A stretch of 21,505 nt of DNA from Ophiothrix spiculata (GCA_000969725.1 JXSR01S017931.1), one strand, 5' to 3'; positions 1 through 9,019 are shown, counted from the stretch's first letter. Numbers and translations are program-made. Notes: generated by a model not told the origin, from the letters alone.

Positions 1-470
1 GAGTTACCATGCGTGATTGAAACCTTTGTGGTTTGAGAACGCATTGATATATATGGGGTTGTCACCTGCTTCAAAGATCACAAGGAGAATTTTGCCAATA
101 ATCCAACATGCAGGCTACTTAATCCTGCAAAAAGTGAACTTCGCCAAATTAGCAACCAAAACTGGAAAAATAATACCCAATGTAAACATGCAACTCAAGT
201 AAATCAATCATATTTTTACATTGTTATGTACCACAGCACCAGTATCAAAAATGCAGTCAGGAGAGTTACCATGCGTGATTGAAACCTTTGTGGTTTGAGA
301 ACGCATTGATATATATGGGGTTGTCACCTGCTTCAAAGATCACAAGGAGAATTTTGCCAATAATCCAACATGCAGGCTACTTAATCCTGCAAAAAGTGAA
401 CTTCGCCAAATTAGCAACCAAAACTGGAAAAATAATACCCAATGTAAACATGCAACTCAAGTAAATCAAT
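1..470. repeat. Identical 208-bp direct duplication
   Basis: Bases 1-208 recur without a visible difference at 263-470, separated by a 54-bp spacer (209-262), so the offset is 262 bp. The first copy starts exactly at the window edge, so the array may extend leftwards. Each copy holds the same 61-codon open stretch beginning at a TTG, with no recognisable motif; I read it as chance. Complete identity points to a recent tandem duplication, or to an assembly artefact. Confidence 0.93.
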
Positions 471-613
471 GGAAAACCGAGGAGGTCATCCACTGGTTCC
501 AAACAATAAAAAATAAGCAAAACTGCAGTATTATGTTTGATATTGTAGACTATTACCCCTCTCAACACCCCGAGATACACCTCATTTAAGCAGAAGAAAG
601 ACCCGCCAAAGAT

Positions 614-787
614 TAAGGCCCGTATTCCAGAAAGATGTTTAGCTAAACCATTGTTTAACTGAGCATCAACTGTCCAGGAATGATACGCATCATTGTAGCT
701 TTCAAGCAGAACAGTTCAATGAGTCGTGCTGTTGACGTGAAATAAAACCTTGATTTAGCTAAACACCTTTCTGGAATACGGGTCTAA
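614..787. mobile_element. 168-bp MITE with 33-bp inverted repeats, TAA target duplication (PIF/Harbinger-like)
   Basis: The element runs 617-784. Its left end (617-649) and the reverse complement of its right end (752-784) agree at about 30 of 33 positions and share the core CCCGTATTCCAGAAAG and a TTTAGCTAAA block. It is flanked by TAA at 614-616 and 785-787. Three-base TWA duplications are characteristic of PIF/Harbinger elements, so this is probably a non-autonomous member; the superfamily call is inference. There is no coding capacity. Confidence 0.85.
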
Positions 788-1016
788 GAGTCTTCCTCCT
801 ACTGAAAAGGCAGTCATAGAGCATGTTAAACGTGCACGTCTGCAGGTAGTTATTTGGAGAGCAGTACAATAATTGGAAACACATACTTTGTAAGGAAAGA
901 GCCTAAAGAAACTGCAACTGCTAACCTGGAAACTAATTAGTCTCAAACCATTGTACTTATCATAAAAGACATAAAAACTTACCATACTAGAACAATGAGA
1001 GCTGAAGCAATTGAAA

Positions 1017-1507
1017 CAGCTGCGTGCATCATAGTACCAACCTCTATCTCCTAATACTATGCAGTCTACCAGACCATATTCCAACAACACAGCAATTAAT
1101 CGAACATGCATTCCTCAAGGTGCCAGAAGAAAAAACAAGCTGAAAACTAAAAACAACTCATCTCAATTGAAACAATTGAATCATGTGTCAGCTGCATGCA
1201 TCATCGCACCAACCTCAATCTTCTAATACTATGCAGTCTACCAGACCATATTCCAACAACTTCCAACAACACAGCAATTAATCGAACATGCATTCCTCAA
1301 GGTGCCAGAAGAAAAACAAGCTGAAAACTAAAAACAACTCGTCTCAATTGAAACATGTGTCAGCTGCGTGCATCATACCAACCTCAATCTCCTAATACTA
1401 TGCAGACTACCAGACTAAATTCCAACAACATAGCAATTAACTGTACATGCCTTCCTCAAGGTGCCAGAAAAAAAAACAAGCTGGAAACTAAAACCAACTC
1501 ATCTCAA
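1017..1507. repeat. Three 172-bp tandem repeats
   Basis: Copies begin at 1017, 1189 and 1361, each at a CAGCTGC(G/A)TGCATCAT block, so the period is 172 bp. Within each copy the blocks CTAATACTATGCAG, CAGCAATTAA and TCCTCAAGGTGCCAGAA recur. Copies 1 and 2 are very close; copy 2 carries a small extra duplication of TTCCAACAAC, and copy 3 is more diverged and fades out near 1507. No gene is evident in the unit. It may be a satellite fragment. Confidence 0.9.
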
Positions 1508-1564
1508 AGAAAATCAACAAGTCAAAAAAGATAAATACTCAGTGTCCAAAAGAGGACCTAGAAC

Positions 1565-2148
1565 ATTATACTATTTGCACTCTTTATTGTGGAGCAAGGT
1601 ACTCCAAAACCAGTGTAGCACTTTCCAGAACAGAGAAATCTGACAAGACGACTAATCAACATGAAACTAATGCCGATATGAAGAATGAATGAGAGCTAAT
1701 TGTATTTGGTACTAGTTCTCAAGTAAAAGACACTATGCATATGTTTAAGCCTTAGTTGCCAGGTCCTGGTTTGAATGTCTAAGAACTTGAGGGAGTGCAA
1801 CTGCTCTTGACTAACATGCTTTCTGGGACGCAAATCAAGAATCATTTCATTTTGGATAACTTAGAGTTTTTGTTGGTACTTCTTTGTTAGCCCAGAGTAC
1901 CATACTGCAGAGCAGTAGTAATATGACACTGGATGAGAGTAGAACAGAGGTCTCTGCGAAGCTTCCTGTTAAAGAAGATGGAATGCCTGTAGAGAAACTA
2001 GAGTCTGCTGGTTGCTGTTTTGATAATGGAATCAACCATTGCCTCTCCAGATAGATGTTTGTCAAGAGCAGAACCCAGATATTTGACAGATTCAGTAGGC
2101 TGAAAAATGTAATCATCTTAGGGAACATGACAGTTTTTGACCTTGTTT
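1565..2148 (-). pseudogene. Decayed C-terminal part of a non-LTR retrotransposon reverse transcriptase
   Basis: Read on the minus strand from 2148 downwards, one frame gives the end of a CR1/L2/jockey-type reverse transcriptase: VKYLGSALDKHLSGEAMVDS near 2025-2085, then RRDLCSTLIQCH, and after an in-frame stop LDLRPRKHVSQEQLHSLKF and RLKHMHSVFYL. These match the conserved thumb and C-terminal region of such enzymes, as I know the family. Stops occur after SRL, at the position of GLTKK, and after KYN, and the tail (SGKCY, TIKSANS) has shifted frame. The endonuclease, the catalytic palm (YxDD) and the 5' end are absent. It is a dead 5'-truncated copy lying immediately downstream, on the minus strand, of the candidate exon at 2169-2265. 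Confidence 0.85.
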
Positions 2149-2168
2149 AGTCCACTGCTCCTTCTTAC

Positions 2169-2265
2169 CTGAGCCAGTTCTTTTCAAGAACTTCTGAAAA
2201 ATCCATTCTCATGGCACCAGAGCCAACCGTTTGAACTTTTGGGTCCCTAGGGTCAAGGATCAAAC
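2169..2265 (-). CDS. Candidate internal exon of an unrecognised cellular gene
   Basis: On the minus strand a T-rich tract ending in CAG (2266-2280) precedes 97 bases that end in CTCAG followed by the near-perfect donor GTAAGAAG (2161-2168). Entered with two leftover bases, the segment is open for 31 codons, containing ILDPRDPKVQTVGSGAMRM and DFSEVLEKNWL; one other frame stops at once. I do not recognise the protein. Good splice signals on both sides and a protein-like composition support a real exon. Against it: it is short, no partner exon is visible, and an L2/CR1-type relic abuts it. It could be a decayed exon or chance. Confidence 0.4.
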
Positions 2266-2463
2266 CTGAAAAAAAAATTTTCTAAAATTCCATTATTGAC
2301 TGAAATTCATTTCCAGACAATATAAAAGAGATTTGCAACAAGGTAAGTTTCAAACAGGCTGTTAAGGCCCATCTTGCTAGCTACTCAAAGGTCCAAGATC
2401 TGGCTGCTTTTGTTTAAACTTATTCCCTTGGTTGTCCATGCTTTTGCTCTGTTTTGCTTTCAG

Positions 2464-3577
2464 TCTTGGAGAATCATGTTCTCATGTGGCTGCACTTCTC
2501 TTCAAGGTAGACGCTGCTCATTGCTTTAAACCTCATCTACGTACAGACCCCCCATGTACATGGAATCAGTGCTTTAAAAAAAAAGTCGAGACTGCACCAG
2601 TGCACAGAACTCTCTTTTACTCTGACAAAGCTAAACAACTAAATGAGTAAGTGTTTACAAATTGACAAAATCAGTAAGGCAACAGGTGAACAGCAAGCCA
2701 GTTTCCTGAGGGACTTATCAAAAGGGTCAGCTAAGTGTATTGGACTCCGTAGTTTCAAAGACACGTATTCATCTTTGTACCAACAAGACCAGCACCAGCT
2801 GAAACAAGTTTGCCTCCAGATCTACAGACACTGTACAACCCTGATAATGAACATGATTTGCAGAGAGCAAACTCTAACTCAAAGGACAAGATTGAAGCAA
2901 CTCCAGCCCAGATAGAGTATTTGAGGCAACAGTCTGCTACTCAAAGTGACTGCTCAACTTGGCATGCAAATTGGACGTATTACAACGTCAGGCGTGCATT
3001 CTGTAATGTACACAAATAAACAAACTCCTTCAGTAGTTAAAGGAATATGTATGCTGTCCAAAAACTTGAACCATATTGCGGCAATTAAATGCCCTAGAGG
3101 AGTATTATATGATGCAATATTGGAAAACCAGGATTATGCAAAGAACATAGTTTTATTGGAGCTTCCCCTGATGGAATTGTACGGTGTCAAGAATGTGGTG
3201 TAAGAGTTTTAGAAGTTAAGTGCCTGCACAGTTTGAAAAATGCTCAAACTGTAGATGAAACTCCAACTGGTATAACACTCAGAAAAAAACATCAATATTA
3301 CTATCAAATTCAGACGCATATGTACTGTTGCCAGGCAAAGCACAGAGATTTCATATTATGGACACCGCATAACCTCATTGTGTGCCCATTTGGCATCGAT
3401 GATAACTTTGTTCGGCGCATGCTGGCTGTGTTGCCACCATTTTTCTATAGCCACATCTTGACAGAATTACTTAGCAGATCATTAGAGCTTGCAGTACATA
3501 AATACCCCTGTTTCAATTGCATGTTATGCGTTGTTACACCTATTTGCGTGCGATTGCACCTATGTTTAATAGTATAA
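2464..3577 (+). pseudogene. YqaJ-type (lambda-exonuclease-like) nuclease gene with SWIM zinc-finger remnant, broken
   Basis: A TTTGCTTTCAG acceptor precedes an open segment starting LGESCSHVAALLFKVDAAH, the second half (CxH) of a SWIM zinc finger; the first CxC pair would lie in an upstream exon that I could not find. The C-terminal half is a YqaJ nuclease domain: RITTSGVHSVMY near 2973-3008, GASPDGIVRC at 3158-3187, LEVKC at 3209-3223 and YYYQIQTHMYC near 3296-3328. These supply the D, ExK and Q positions known for this restriction-fold nuclease family. At least three frame changes (about 2640, 2960 and 3145) and missing sequence between the RITTS and GASPDG blocks make it non-functional. 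In invertebrates such genes are multicopy and often linked to DNA transposons. The last block ends PPFFYSHILTELL, near the normal end of the domain, and then stops at 3575-3577. Confidence 0.85.
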
Positions 3578-4040
3578 AATGACGCACATTTTGCAACATC
3601 AATGCTGATGTTGTATTATTTACTACGTAGTTTGGTTTAAACTTCAAAGTTTATGGACTGTAGCTTTGAAATTGTAAATGAACTATTAGCAAAATTATAT
3701 TGACAACAAGAAGAAAAACAAATTGTATGTATTCTGCCTTGTATGTATGACTTTTGGTTGATTTTTTTTTTCAAATTATTTGCTGTGCATTATTAATGCC
3801 ATAAACATGATAAATTACAGTACATTGCATTGTGCATTGAATATTTTGGTATAGGCATATTTGGCATGTCACAAGCTTTTGAAGATATTACAACTACAAG
3901 TTGATTTGTCCATGAACATTGATAATTTGTATTGAACTTTGTACGGTTTTATTTATTTTATTTTTTTATTTATCTTGTGAGGAAAGAGGTCTGAAGTTAC
4001 ATGTCCACACCCTGTGCAGAGTTACTGCAAGGCGAGTGTA
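3578..4040. other. AT-rich spacer
   Basis: Only AT-rich sequence with short T runs is visible between the YqaJ relic and the next gene relic. I see no open frame, inverted repeat or target duplication that would mark the edges of an element. Confidence 0.6.
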
Positions 4041-4205
4041 CTGACTGAAGGGGATTGTCGTGGTATGTTTTAAGATTACTACATAGACAATGACAAGACG
4101 TGCCAAGATACCTTCATCACTCAATACATTCATCTTACACGAATTGAACGTCATCGACCAGCAAATGGCAGGCGACAGGCAAGAAACTTTGCAGCGAAAT
4201 ACTAT
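4041..4205 (+). pseudogene. Upstream exon of DUF7869-like gene relic
   Basis: One frame reads LTEGDCRGMF, a TAA stop, then DYYIDNDKTCQDTFI, a short basic stretch with RHRPANGRRQARNFAAKYY, and ends directly at a consensus donor GTAAGTATT (4206). In the invertebrate family I recall, this corresponds to the N-terminal part just before the conserved VCQK-type block, which here starts the next exon after a TTTCCACAG acceptor at 4374. The in-frame stop, and a one-base phase mismatch with the next exon, show the gene is decayed. Confidence 0.6.
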
Positions 4206-4374
4206 GTAAGTATTTGCATGTAAACAAGTTAATATCAAAATTACCCTATATCCTTGACCTGAAATGACATGAATTTTTAACTAAACCTGACTACCTGAGC
4301 TCATTCTTAATTTTTTTAAAAGGCAAGGCAAATATTTAACTAAAAAATGCACTTCTTTTTGTTAATTTCCACAG

Positions 4375-5535
4375 ATAATAGAAGAGAGGGTGGCGACATT
4401 GTGCAAGTTTGTCAGAAGACCTATAAGTCTGTGCTATGCAACGGTAACAAGCGACTTTTTAACCTGCAGCAGTACACGTGGGAACACAGCAATCCGAGGC
4501 CAGAACGACGAGGAGGATTTCAGGAGAAACCGGGCTACGCACAGCTTAAAGAAGAAATCATTAAACACAGAGGTTCAAATGCCGTTCGTCTCACTATGGT
4601 CGTAACAAGACACCTAACCGGAAGTATCTGCCTAGTACCCTAAGTGTCCATAAAATGTACTGATGTTCAGAGATGAATACAAAGGACCTATTAGTGTAAG
4701 TACACTTTCTATTATGGAATTTTTGTGAGCAATTTCAATCTTGGATTTGGAAGTCCTAGGAAGGACGTTTGTTCATTTTGTACCAGCCATAGAGTACAAA
4801 TCCGTGCCACATCAGACCTTCAGAAGTTCTACCAGCTCTTGGACACTAAGCAAGATAACTCTTTGCTGACTATTGCATTCGATTTAATGCAAAATGTTGC
4901 CCTTCCTAAATCGCCAATTGGTGAGGCATATTATGCAAGACAGCTTTGGGCCTACTTTTTGGGCATATTACAGAACACAAAGCAACAGGCAATAAGGATG
5001 TGCCTGGTTCACAAGAGAAAGAAGATGTACATTTTTATACATGGGGGAACATCAAATGGGTCGTGGTGCAAACCAAATTGCTAGTGCTCTGTGCGACTTC
5101 ATTGAGAAGCGACCATGGTATCAAGAAGATCATACTGTTCAGTGATTCACGTGTATGTTAAGTACAATCAGCTTGCTCTCTAATAAGCATGGAATTCCTG
5201 TGAAACACATATTTCCAGTAAGAGGGCACTCTTACATGCCCCCAGATTGTGCATTTGGTAGGGTGGAACAATGGCTTAAGAAGATTGGGACTGTTCTTTT
5301 GCCCGAAGAATATTATCCGGAGTTTGCCACAGTGGGAAAGGTGCATGTGTACGATCAGGATTGGTGGGTCTATGATTTCAAAGATGTTCCGTCTGCTCAC
5401 TTGAAGTCGCAGCATAGTTTCAAGATCACGGAGGCTAAGATGTTAGAAGTGAATAAATCTGGACCTGTCAAAGTGTTCAGTCACTATTCTGCAGCACCAT
5501 GTGACCATACAGTATTGAAGCGTGGTCAACAGTGA
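4375..5535 (+). pseudogene. Main exon of DUF7869-like multicopy invertebrate gene, frameshifted
   Basis: Conserved blocks appear in order on the plus strand: QVCQKTYKSVL (about 4400-4435), RPERRGGFQEKPGYAQLKEE (about 4498-4557), YLPSTLSVHKMY (about 4624-4660), NFNLGFGSPRKDVCSFC (4728-4780), SPIGEAYYARQLWAYFLGI (about 4911-4968), GANQIASALCDFIEKRPWY (about 5064-5120), LFSDS (about 5138), and RGHSYMPPDCAFGRVEQWL (about 5223-5278), ending KITEAKMLEVN and a stop. The order matches a large uncharacterised invertebrate family with a predicted RNase H-like fold; the DUF7869 label is from memory. Frame changes occur near 4600, 4660-4730, 4975 and 5140, and the block that normally follows FSDS (a CGGQN-type motif) is missing. 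It therefore cannot make a full protein. It lies in the same orientation as the YqaJ relic, about 460 bp downstream. Confidence 0.7.
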
Positions 5536-5954
5536 TTGCTTCTGTGTCTCCTTTAACAACCTGTGAGGATACCACAGAAGGTGAACATGATACAAATGGT
5601 CAGGTATAAATGACAAATGAAACTCAGAACTTGGTTTCGTCATGTAACCCCCCACATACATTTTATCCAATTCAATATGGCAAGCAATCAGACATAGCAA
5701 GGAAAGATGGTGATAGCTTCAAAGTCTGTTCAGAAAATTGTTTAAAGCAAACAACTCTTTCATGGCAAGACCATCCAGTGATTCTCAATACTGCAAGCAC
5801 CGATTGAAGAACTAAACAAGGGTCACACTTTCCTTGTTGTGAGGCAGCAGGTAGATGATTTTTGCAGCTCATACCAGCTCAAGTTATTCATGTACATGAA
5901 GACAATGCATGGATGAAACCGGAGCCAAAGTTTCACCAAGATTGTTTGAAGGTT
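5536..5954 (+). other. Possible decayed 3' part of the preceding gene
   Basis: Open stretches with protein-like composition alternate with many stops, for example 5610-5807 and a frame near 5790-5912 containing APIEELNKGHTFLVV. I could not match any of it to a family. It may be degraded coding or untranslated sequence of the gene ending at 5535, or of the coiled-coil exon that follows the minisatellite. Confidence 0.3.
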
Positions 5955-6312
5955 GGCTTGGTTGTTGGTGCACAATGAGGTCAATGTGGCTTGGTTGTTG
6001 GAAGTCACAATGAGGTCAATGTGGCTTGGTTGTTGGAAGTCACAATGAGGTCAATGTGGCTTGGTTGTTGGAAGTCACAATGAGGTCAATGTGGCTTGGT
6101 TGTTTGAAGTCACAATGAGGTCAATGTGGCTTGGTTGTTGGTGCACAATGAGGTCAATGTGGCTTGGTTGTTGGAAGTCACAATGAGTTCAATGTGGCTT
6201 GGTTGTTGGTGCACAATGAGGTCAATGTGGCTTGGTTGTTGGAAGTCACAATGAGGTCAATGTGGCTTGGTTGTTGGTGCACAATGAGGTCAATGTGGCT
6301 TGGTTGTTGGTC
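5955..6312 (+). repeat. Minisatellite of ten 33/35-bp units
   Basis: Units start at 5955, 5988, 6023, 6058, 6093, 6128, 6161, 6196, 6229 and 6264, with a partial unit at 6297. Two unit types occur: A (33 bp, with GGTGCACAATGAG) and B (35 bp, with GGAAGTCACAATGAG), in the order A B B B B A B A B A. Both contain GGCTTGGTTGTT and AGGTCAATGT; two B units have single changes (6104 region, G to T in the TTGTT-G block; and AGTTCA at 6185-6190). The 33-bp unit is 11 codons long and keeps frame; the 35-bp unit does not, so the array is not a clean protein repeat. Confidence 0.97.
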
Positions 6313-6317
6313 CACAG

Positions 6318-6636
6318 CACCCAACAGCAGATAGATGCAATGACTGAAACTTATATAAATACATTGCAACAACTGCAGGACAAAGTAACAGAGACAGAAA
6401 AGTTGAACAATAAGATTGAAAAACTTAATCAAATAAACCAAGAAGCATCAAATGCTATCCGTAAATATCAGGAGGAGATAATAAATGCACAAAATATTAG
6501 CCAAGCCTCAAATACTCTGTACAAAGTTATTAACCAGCAAAAGGATCCGCTTGATGAGCAAGAAACACACCTTTTAGAATGTGACAAATCAAAAAAAAAC
6601 CTTCGGGAAGCATATAGGAGGAATATGTACAACTAA
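6318..6636 (+). CDS. Coiled-coil protein segment, candidate terminal exon
   Basis: The last minisatellite unit passes into GTCCACAG (a possible acceptor ending at 6317), followed by an open frame to TAA at 6634-6636. The product is about 105 residues, rich in Q, N, E, K and I, with heptad-like spacing: TLQQLQDKVTETEKLNNKIE, then KLNQINQEASNAI. The first internal ATG is at 6340. The frame also stays open backwards through the last repeat units to 6232. A canonical AATAAA lies 36 bases after the stop, as expected for a last exon. I do not recognise the protein. It could be the end of a host gene, of the element upstream, or a retroposed 3' end. Confidence 0.5.
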
Positions 6637-6671
6637 GACACTGTGTTAACAGGGTAATCTTTCAACATTTC

Positions 6672-6677
6672 AATAAA
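6672..6677 (+). promoter_or_regulatory. Poly(A) signal AATAAA
   Basis: Canonical hexamer, 36 bases downstream of the coiled-coil stop codon. The hexamer is common by chance in AT-rich DNA, so its placement is the main support. Confidence 0.45.
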
Positions 6678-6702
6678 GCAATTAAATTTCACAGCCATCC
6701 AT

Positions 6703-6849
6703 AATGGTCCTATGAGGTATTGCATTGGGTTCTTCAAGTATACATTCATATAATTATTAAAACTCAACACAAACAAATGGTCCTATGAGGTCAAGCATTG
6801 GGTTCTTCAAGTCTACATTTATAAAATTATTAAAACTCTACACAAAGAA
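6703..6849. repeat. Two 73-bp direct repeats
   Basis: AATGGTCCTATGAGGT starts both copies, at 6703 and 6776, and each continues through GCATTGGGTTCTTCAAGT and AAATTATTAAAACTC-like sequence with a few changes and a small indel. It is a simple tandem duplication with no coding content. Confidence 0.9.
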
Positions 6850-7290
6850 ATATTGCAAGATGTTTAGGACCTCTTAGGAATTCTGTTGAAATTTCATTAA
6901 TGTCATTCAAGCCTATTTGTCTGGATCAATTTTGCATACATAATTATGTATATATGTTTGTCTCATTGTTTTTAACAAAAGATTATATTGAAATATCTAG
7001 TAAAACTTCAATCATAATATAGGCAGAAAAAGTACTTCAACTGCCAGTAAATTGTCCAAGCAACACATTGGTTACGAGAAAGTAAAGATGAACATTAGGA
7101 AGACAGCTAGTCCAACTTCTCAGCAGATCAGTATCTAAATCCTTTTATACATGAAAGATGTTGGGAAAAACCCATATTTTATCAGCTTAATAGGAAATGA
7201 GCACTTGCAGGTTTCAACACCCTTTTCCACTTATCAATCAACATTTTTGATGATATTTTTGTTAAGATAATTATTTTTGATTACAGGACT
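6850..7290. other. AT-rich spacer
   Basis: No credible open frame, repeat or inverted repeat seen. Confidence 0.5.
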
Positions 7291-7439
7291 CAGGGTTGGC
7301 CGATTTAAATCAGGCTGATTTTAATCGCGACTTAAATCGTGATTGAAATTTTAAAAATCTAATTTAAATCAATTTAAATCGATTTTTATGATTTAAATCA
7401 TGACCTTTTTTTTTTAAATCAAAAAAATCACCAACCCTG
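7291..7439. mobile_element. 149-bp MITE with CAGGGTTGG ends (hAT-like)
   Basis: The left end reads CAGGGTTGGCCGATTT and the reverse complement of the right end CAGGGTTGGTGATTTT, and the interior is built from repeated GATTTAAATC palindromes. CAGGG-type termini are usual for hAT elements, and short palindromic MITEs of this composition are common in animal genomes. I see no matching 8-bp target duplication (flanks ACAGGACT and TAAATTCA), so the superfamily is tentative. Confidence 0.75.
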
Positions 7440-8016
7440 TAAATTCATTATGATTGTCCTTAGCAAAGCATTTAGATACAAGCAGGTGAACGAATCCTCC
7501 TTCGGTAAATATTGTTTTTTTTTTTTTTTTGCTTTTGTTTTATGTCGGAAAAAGTTTAGACCCTGACCAAGATCCAAGTTATCGAGACAGAGACCAGTAA
7601 CATGAAATGCATCTGATGACAACTAGCTCCCAAGCAAGAAATTTAAGTTTGAGCTCTCTATTTCATATTGCATTGCTTATGTTCAACATCATCAGTTTAT
7701 CTGGCTAACGGAGGGAGGCTGCTAATATCAATTGTCACCTGTTTAGAAAGTATTCATAAATGCCATTGATATCATTTTTGCACTATAATGTACACAAGAA
7801 CTATAACCGTCCTGGCAAAAGTTCTTGTATATCACGAATCACATATATTATGTATAGCTAGTACTTGTCTAAGATTCTGTTTAGGAAATTACTGTTCTTA
7901 TAATTTATGTTGTGCATTGATCAGATACAGACTGGCAGTGGATGATTCTAACTTCCAGCATGCTAGTAATATGTAAATATTGAACTCTATGTGAATTTCG
8001 TTTTTATTTTTATTAG
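7440..8016. other. Spacer with a 20-base T run
   Basis: It contains a long T run around 7513-7531 and otherwise unremarkable AT-rich sequence. A minus-strand open stretch across the T run is explained by the homopolymer (a lysine run) and is not called. Confidence 0.5.
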
Positions 8017-8281
8017 AAAGCTCCAGCCTATGGAAGATGGGTTCTTTCATATCACACCAGCACACCAGATCATAGCACACCAGATATCAAAGGACTACGG
8101 CGCATAAAAAGATTCAAGACAGTCTTCAAGTGTGCCACAGACACAAACAGTAGCCATCATGACTCCATTTGAGAACAATGGAATTGTGTTCCCATTTCCG
8201 GTAACACCAAAAATACTTCAGATGCTTGGGGACAACGAAGAAGAAATTGGCATTTCACACATGTTCTGTTAAGTTTCAGAG
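8017..8281 (+). CDS. Candidate exon, unrecognised, ambiguous frame
   Basis: The segment is preceded by a strong acceptor (TTTTTATTTTTATTAG) and followed by AGAG/GTAAGC, an excellent donor. Two frames look protein-like. Frame 1 is open from the acceptor for about 50 codons (KAPAYGRWVLSYHTSTPDHS at its start) and then stops at a TGA. Frame 3 is open from 8108 to 8272 and contains an ATG at 8159 for 37 codons (MTPFENNGIVFPFPVTPKIL at its start). No single frame spans the segment, so it is either a decayed exon with an indel or a coincidence. I recognise neither product. Confidence 0.3.
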
Positions 8282-8411
8282 GTAAGCTTCACAAAAGTTC
8301 TGAACAGCTGATGGGCATTCAGAAATAGGTGATGGTTTTAAATTTCAAAGTTGACTTTAATAACATGGATTCTTCTTATTTTAAGTGTATTTTTCTAAAA
8401 TACTCTTGAAG

Positions 8412-8604
8412 CACTTTAGATTTTCCCCAGAAGAGCTAAAAATAGCATACAGTGGTTATATCAGACCAATTTTGGAGTACGCTGATGTGGTATGGGCTTA
8501 CAGCTAAACAGTGCAATGAAATTGAAGCAATTCAAAGGCAGGCCTGCAGAACAATCGTGGGGAGGCAGTATGTGTCTTATGGTGATGCTCTTGAATGCCA
8601 ACCA
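8412..8604 (+). pseudogene. Short non-LTR reverse-transcriptase fragment
   Basis: HFRFSPEELKIAYSGYIRPI followed by LEYADVVW, then after a one-base shift near 8503 LTAKQCNEIEAIQRQACRTI and VGRQYVSYGDAL. This is the conserved segment after the palm of CR1/L2/RTE-like reverse transcriptases (typically SPEEL, YIRP, LEYA..VW, IE.IQ..A.R.I). Only about 64 codons survive. It is a different fragment, on the opposite strand, from the one at 1565-2148. Confidence 0.85.
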
Positions 8605-8626
8605 AGGTAAATTTTAAGGTAGTTGA

Positions 8627-8740
8627 GGGGCAAGGCAATTTTCAAAGGGCAAATGAAAAATGCCTTCTATTTTAAGCATTTTGCAAGGGCATCTCGGCAA
8701 ATCAAGGCACCTTGTCATTGTAAAAGGGCATCAAGGCAAG
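8627..8740. repeat. Irregular AAGGCA/AGGGCA-rich repeat
   Basis: The words GGGCA and AAGGCA recur at short, irregular spacing (GGGCAAGGCAATTTT, GGGCAAATG, AGGGCATCTCGGCAAATCA, AAGGCACC, AGGGCATCAAGGCAAGT). It appears to be a degenerate low-complexity part of a larger interspersed repeat. Confidence 0.55.
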
Positions 8741-8760
8741 TACTAGTAAAATTTGACACA

Positions 8761-9005
8761 AAGGGAAAGGTCATACAATGGGGTCATCACTGACAATTTT
8801 GATCGCTGGTCCAAGACAAACTATTTGACACCTTATTCTTTAAAATCGGACAAAGTTGAAAATTTGACCTGTCTTTTGACCCTTGACCTCAAGGGAAAAG
8901 GTAAGACAAAGTGTTCGCCACAGATACTTTCATTGCTGGTTAAAGACAAACAATATGACACCTTAACCTTTGAAATTAGACAAATGGTTCCAGAGATATC
9001 CAATT
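8761..9005. repeat. 130-bp tandem duplication of an interspersed repeat
   Basis: AAGGGAAAGG at 8761 and AAGGGAAAAG at 8891 open two diverged copies; GCTGGT-NNAAGACAAAC at 8805 and 8935 and TGACACCTTA further on keep the same 130-bp offset. A third diverged copy lies near 19775-19855, sharing GGACAAAGTTRAAAATTTGA and the TGACCCTT...TTGACC phrase. It is probably an interspersed repeat family and the open frame crossing it is not coding. Confidence 0.75.
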
Positions 9006-9019
9006 TTTTTTGGGTGCCA

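Noticed and set aside
17..464. Two identical 61-codon open frames (17-202 and 279-464)
   Set aside because: They start at TTG, have no motif, and are identical only because the DNA is duplicated.
1461..1643. 60-codon plus-strand open frame
   Set aside because: It begins in the 172-bp repeat and overlaps the reverse-transcriptase relic on the other strand, which explains the sequence better.
2281..2342. Upstream exon of the YqaJ gene ending at a GTAAGT donor
   Set aside because: A good donor is present, but the short segment lacks the expected CxC half of the SWIM finger in any frame.
5955..6312. CRISPR-like array
   Set aside because: The units are contiguous without unique spacers, in an animal genomic context; it is a minisatellite.
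7428..7622. 64-codon minus-strand open frame with a lysine run
   Set aside because: It is produced by the T homopolymer and overlaps the hAT-like MITE end.
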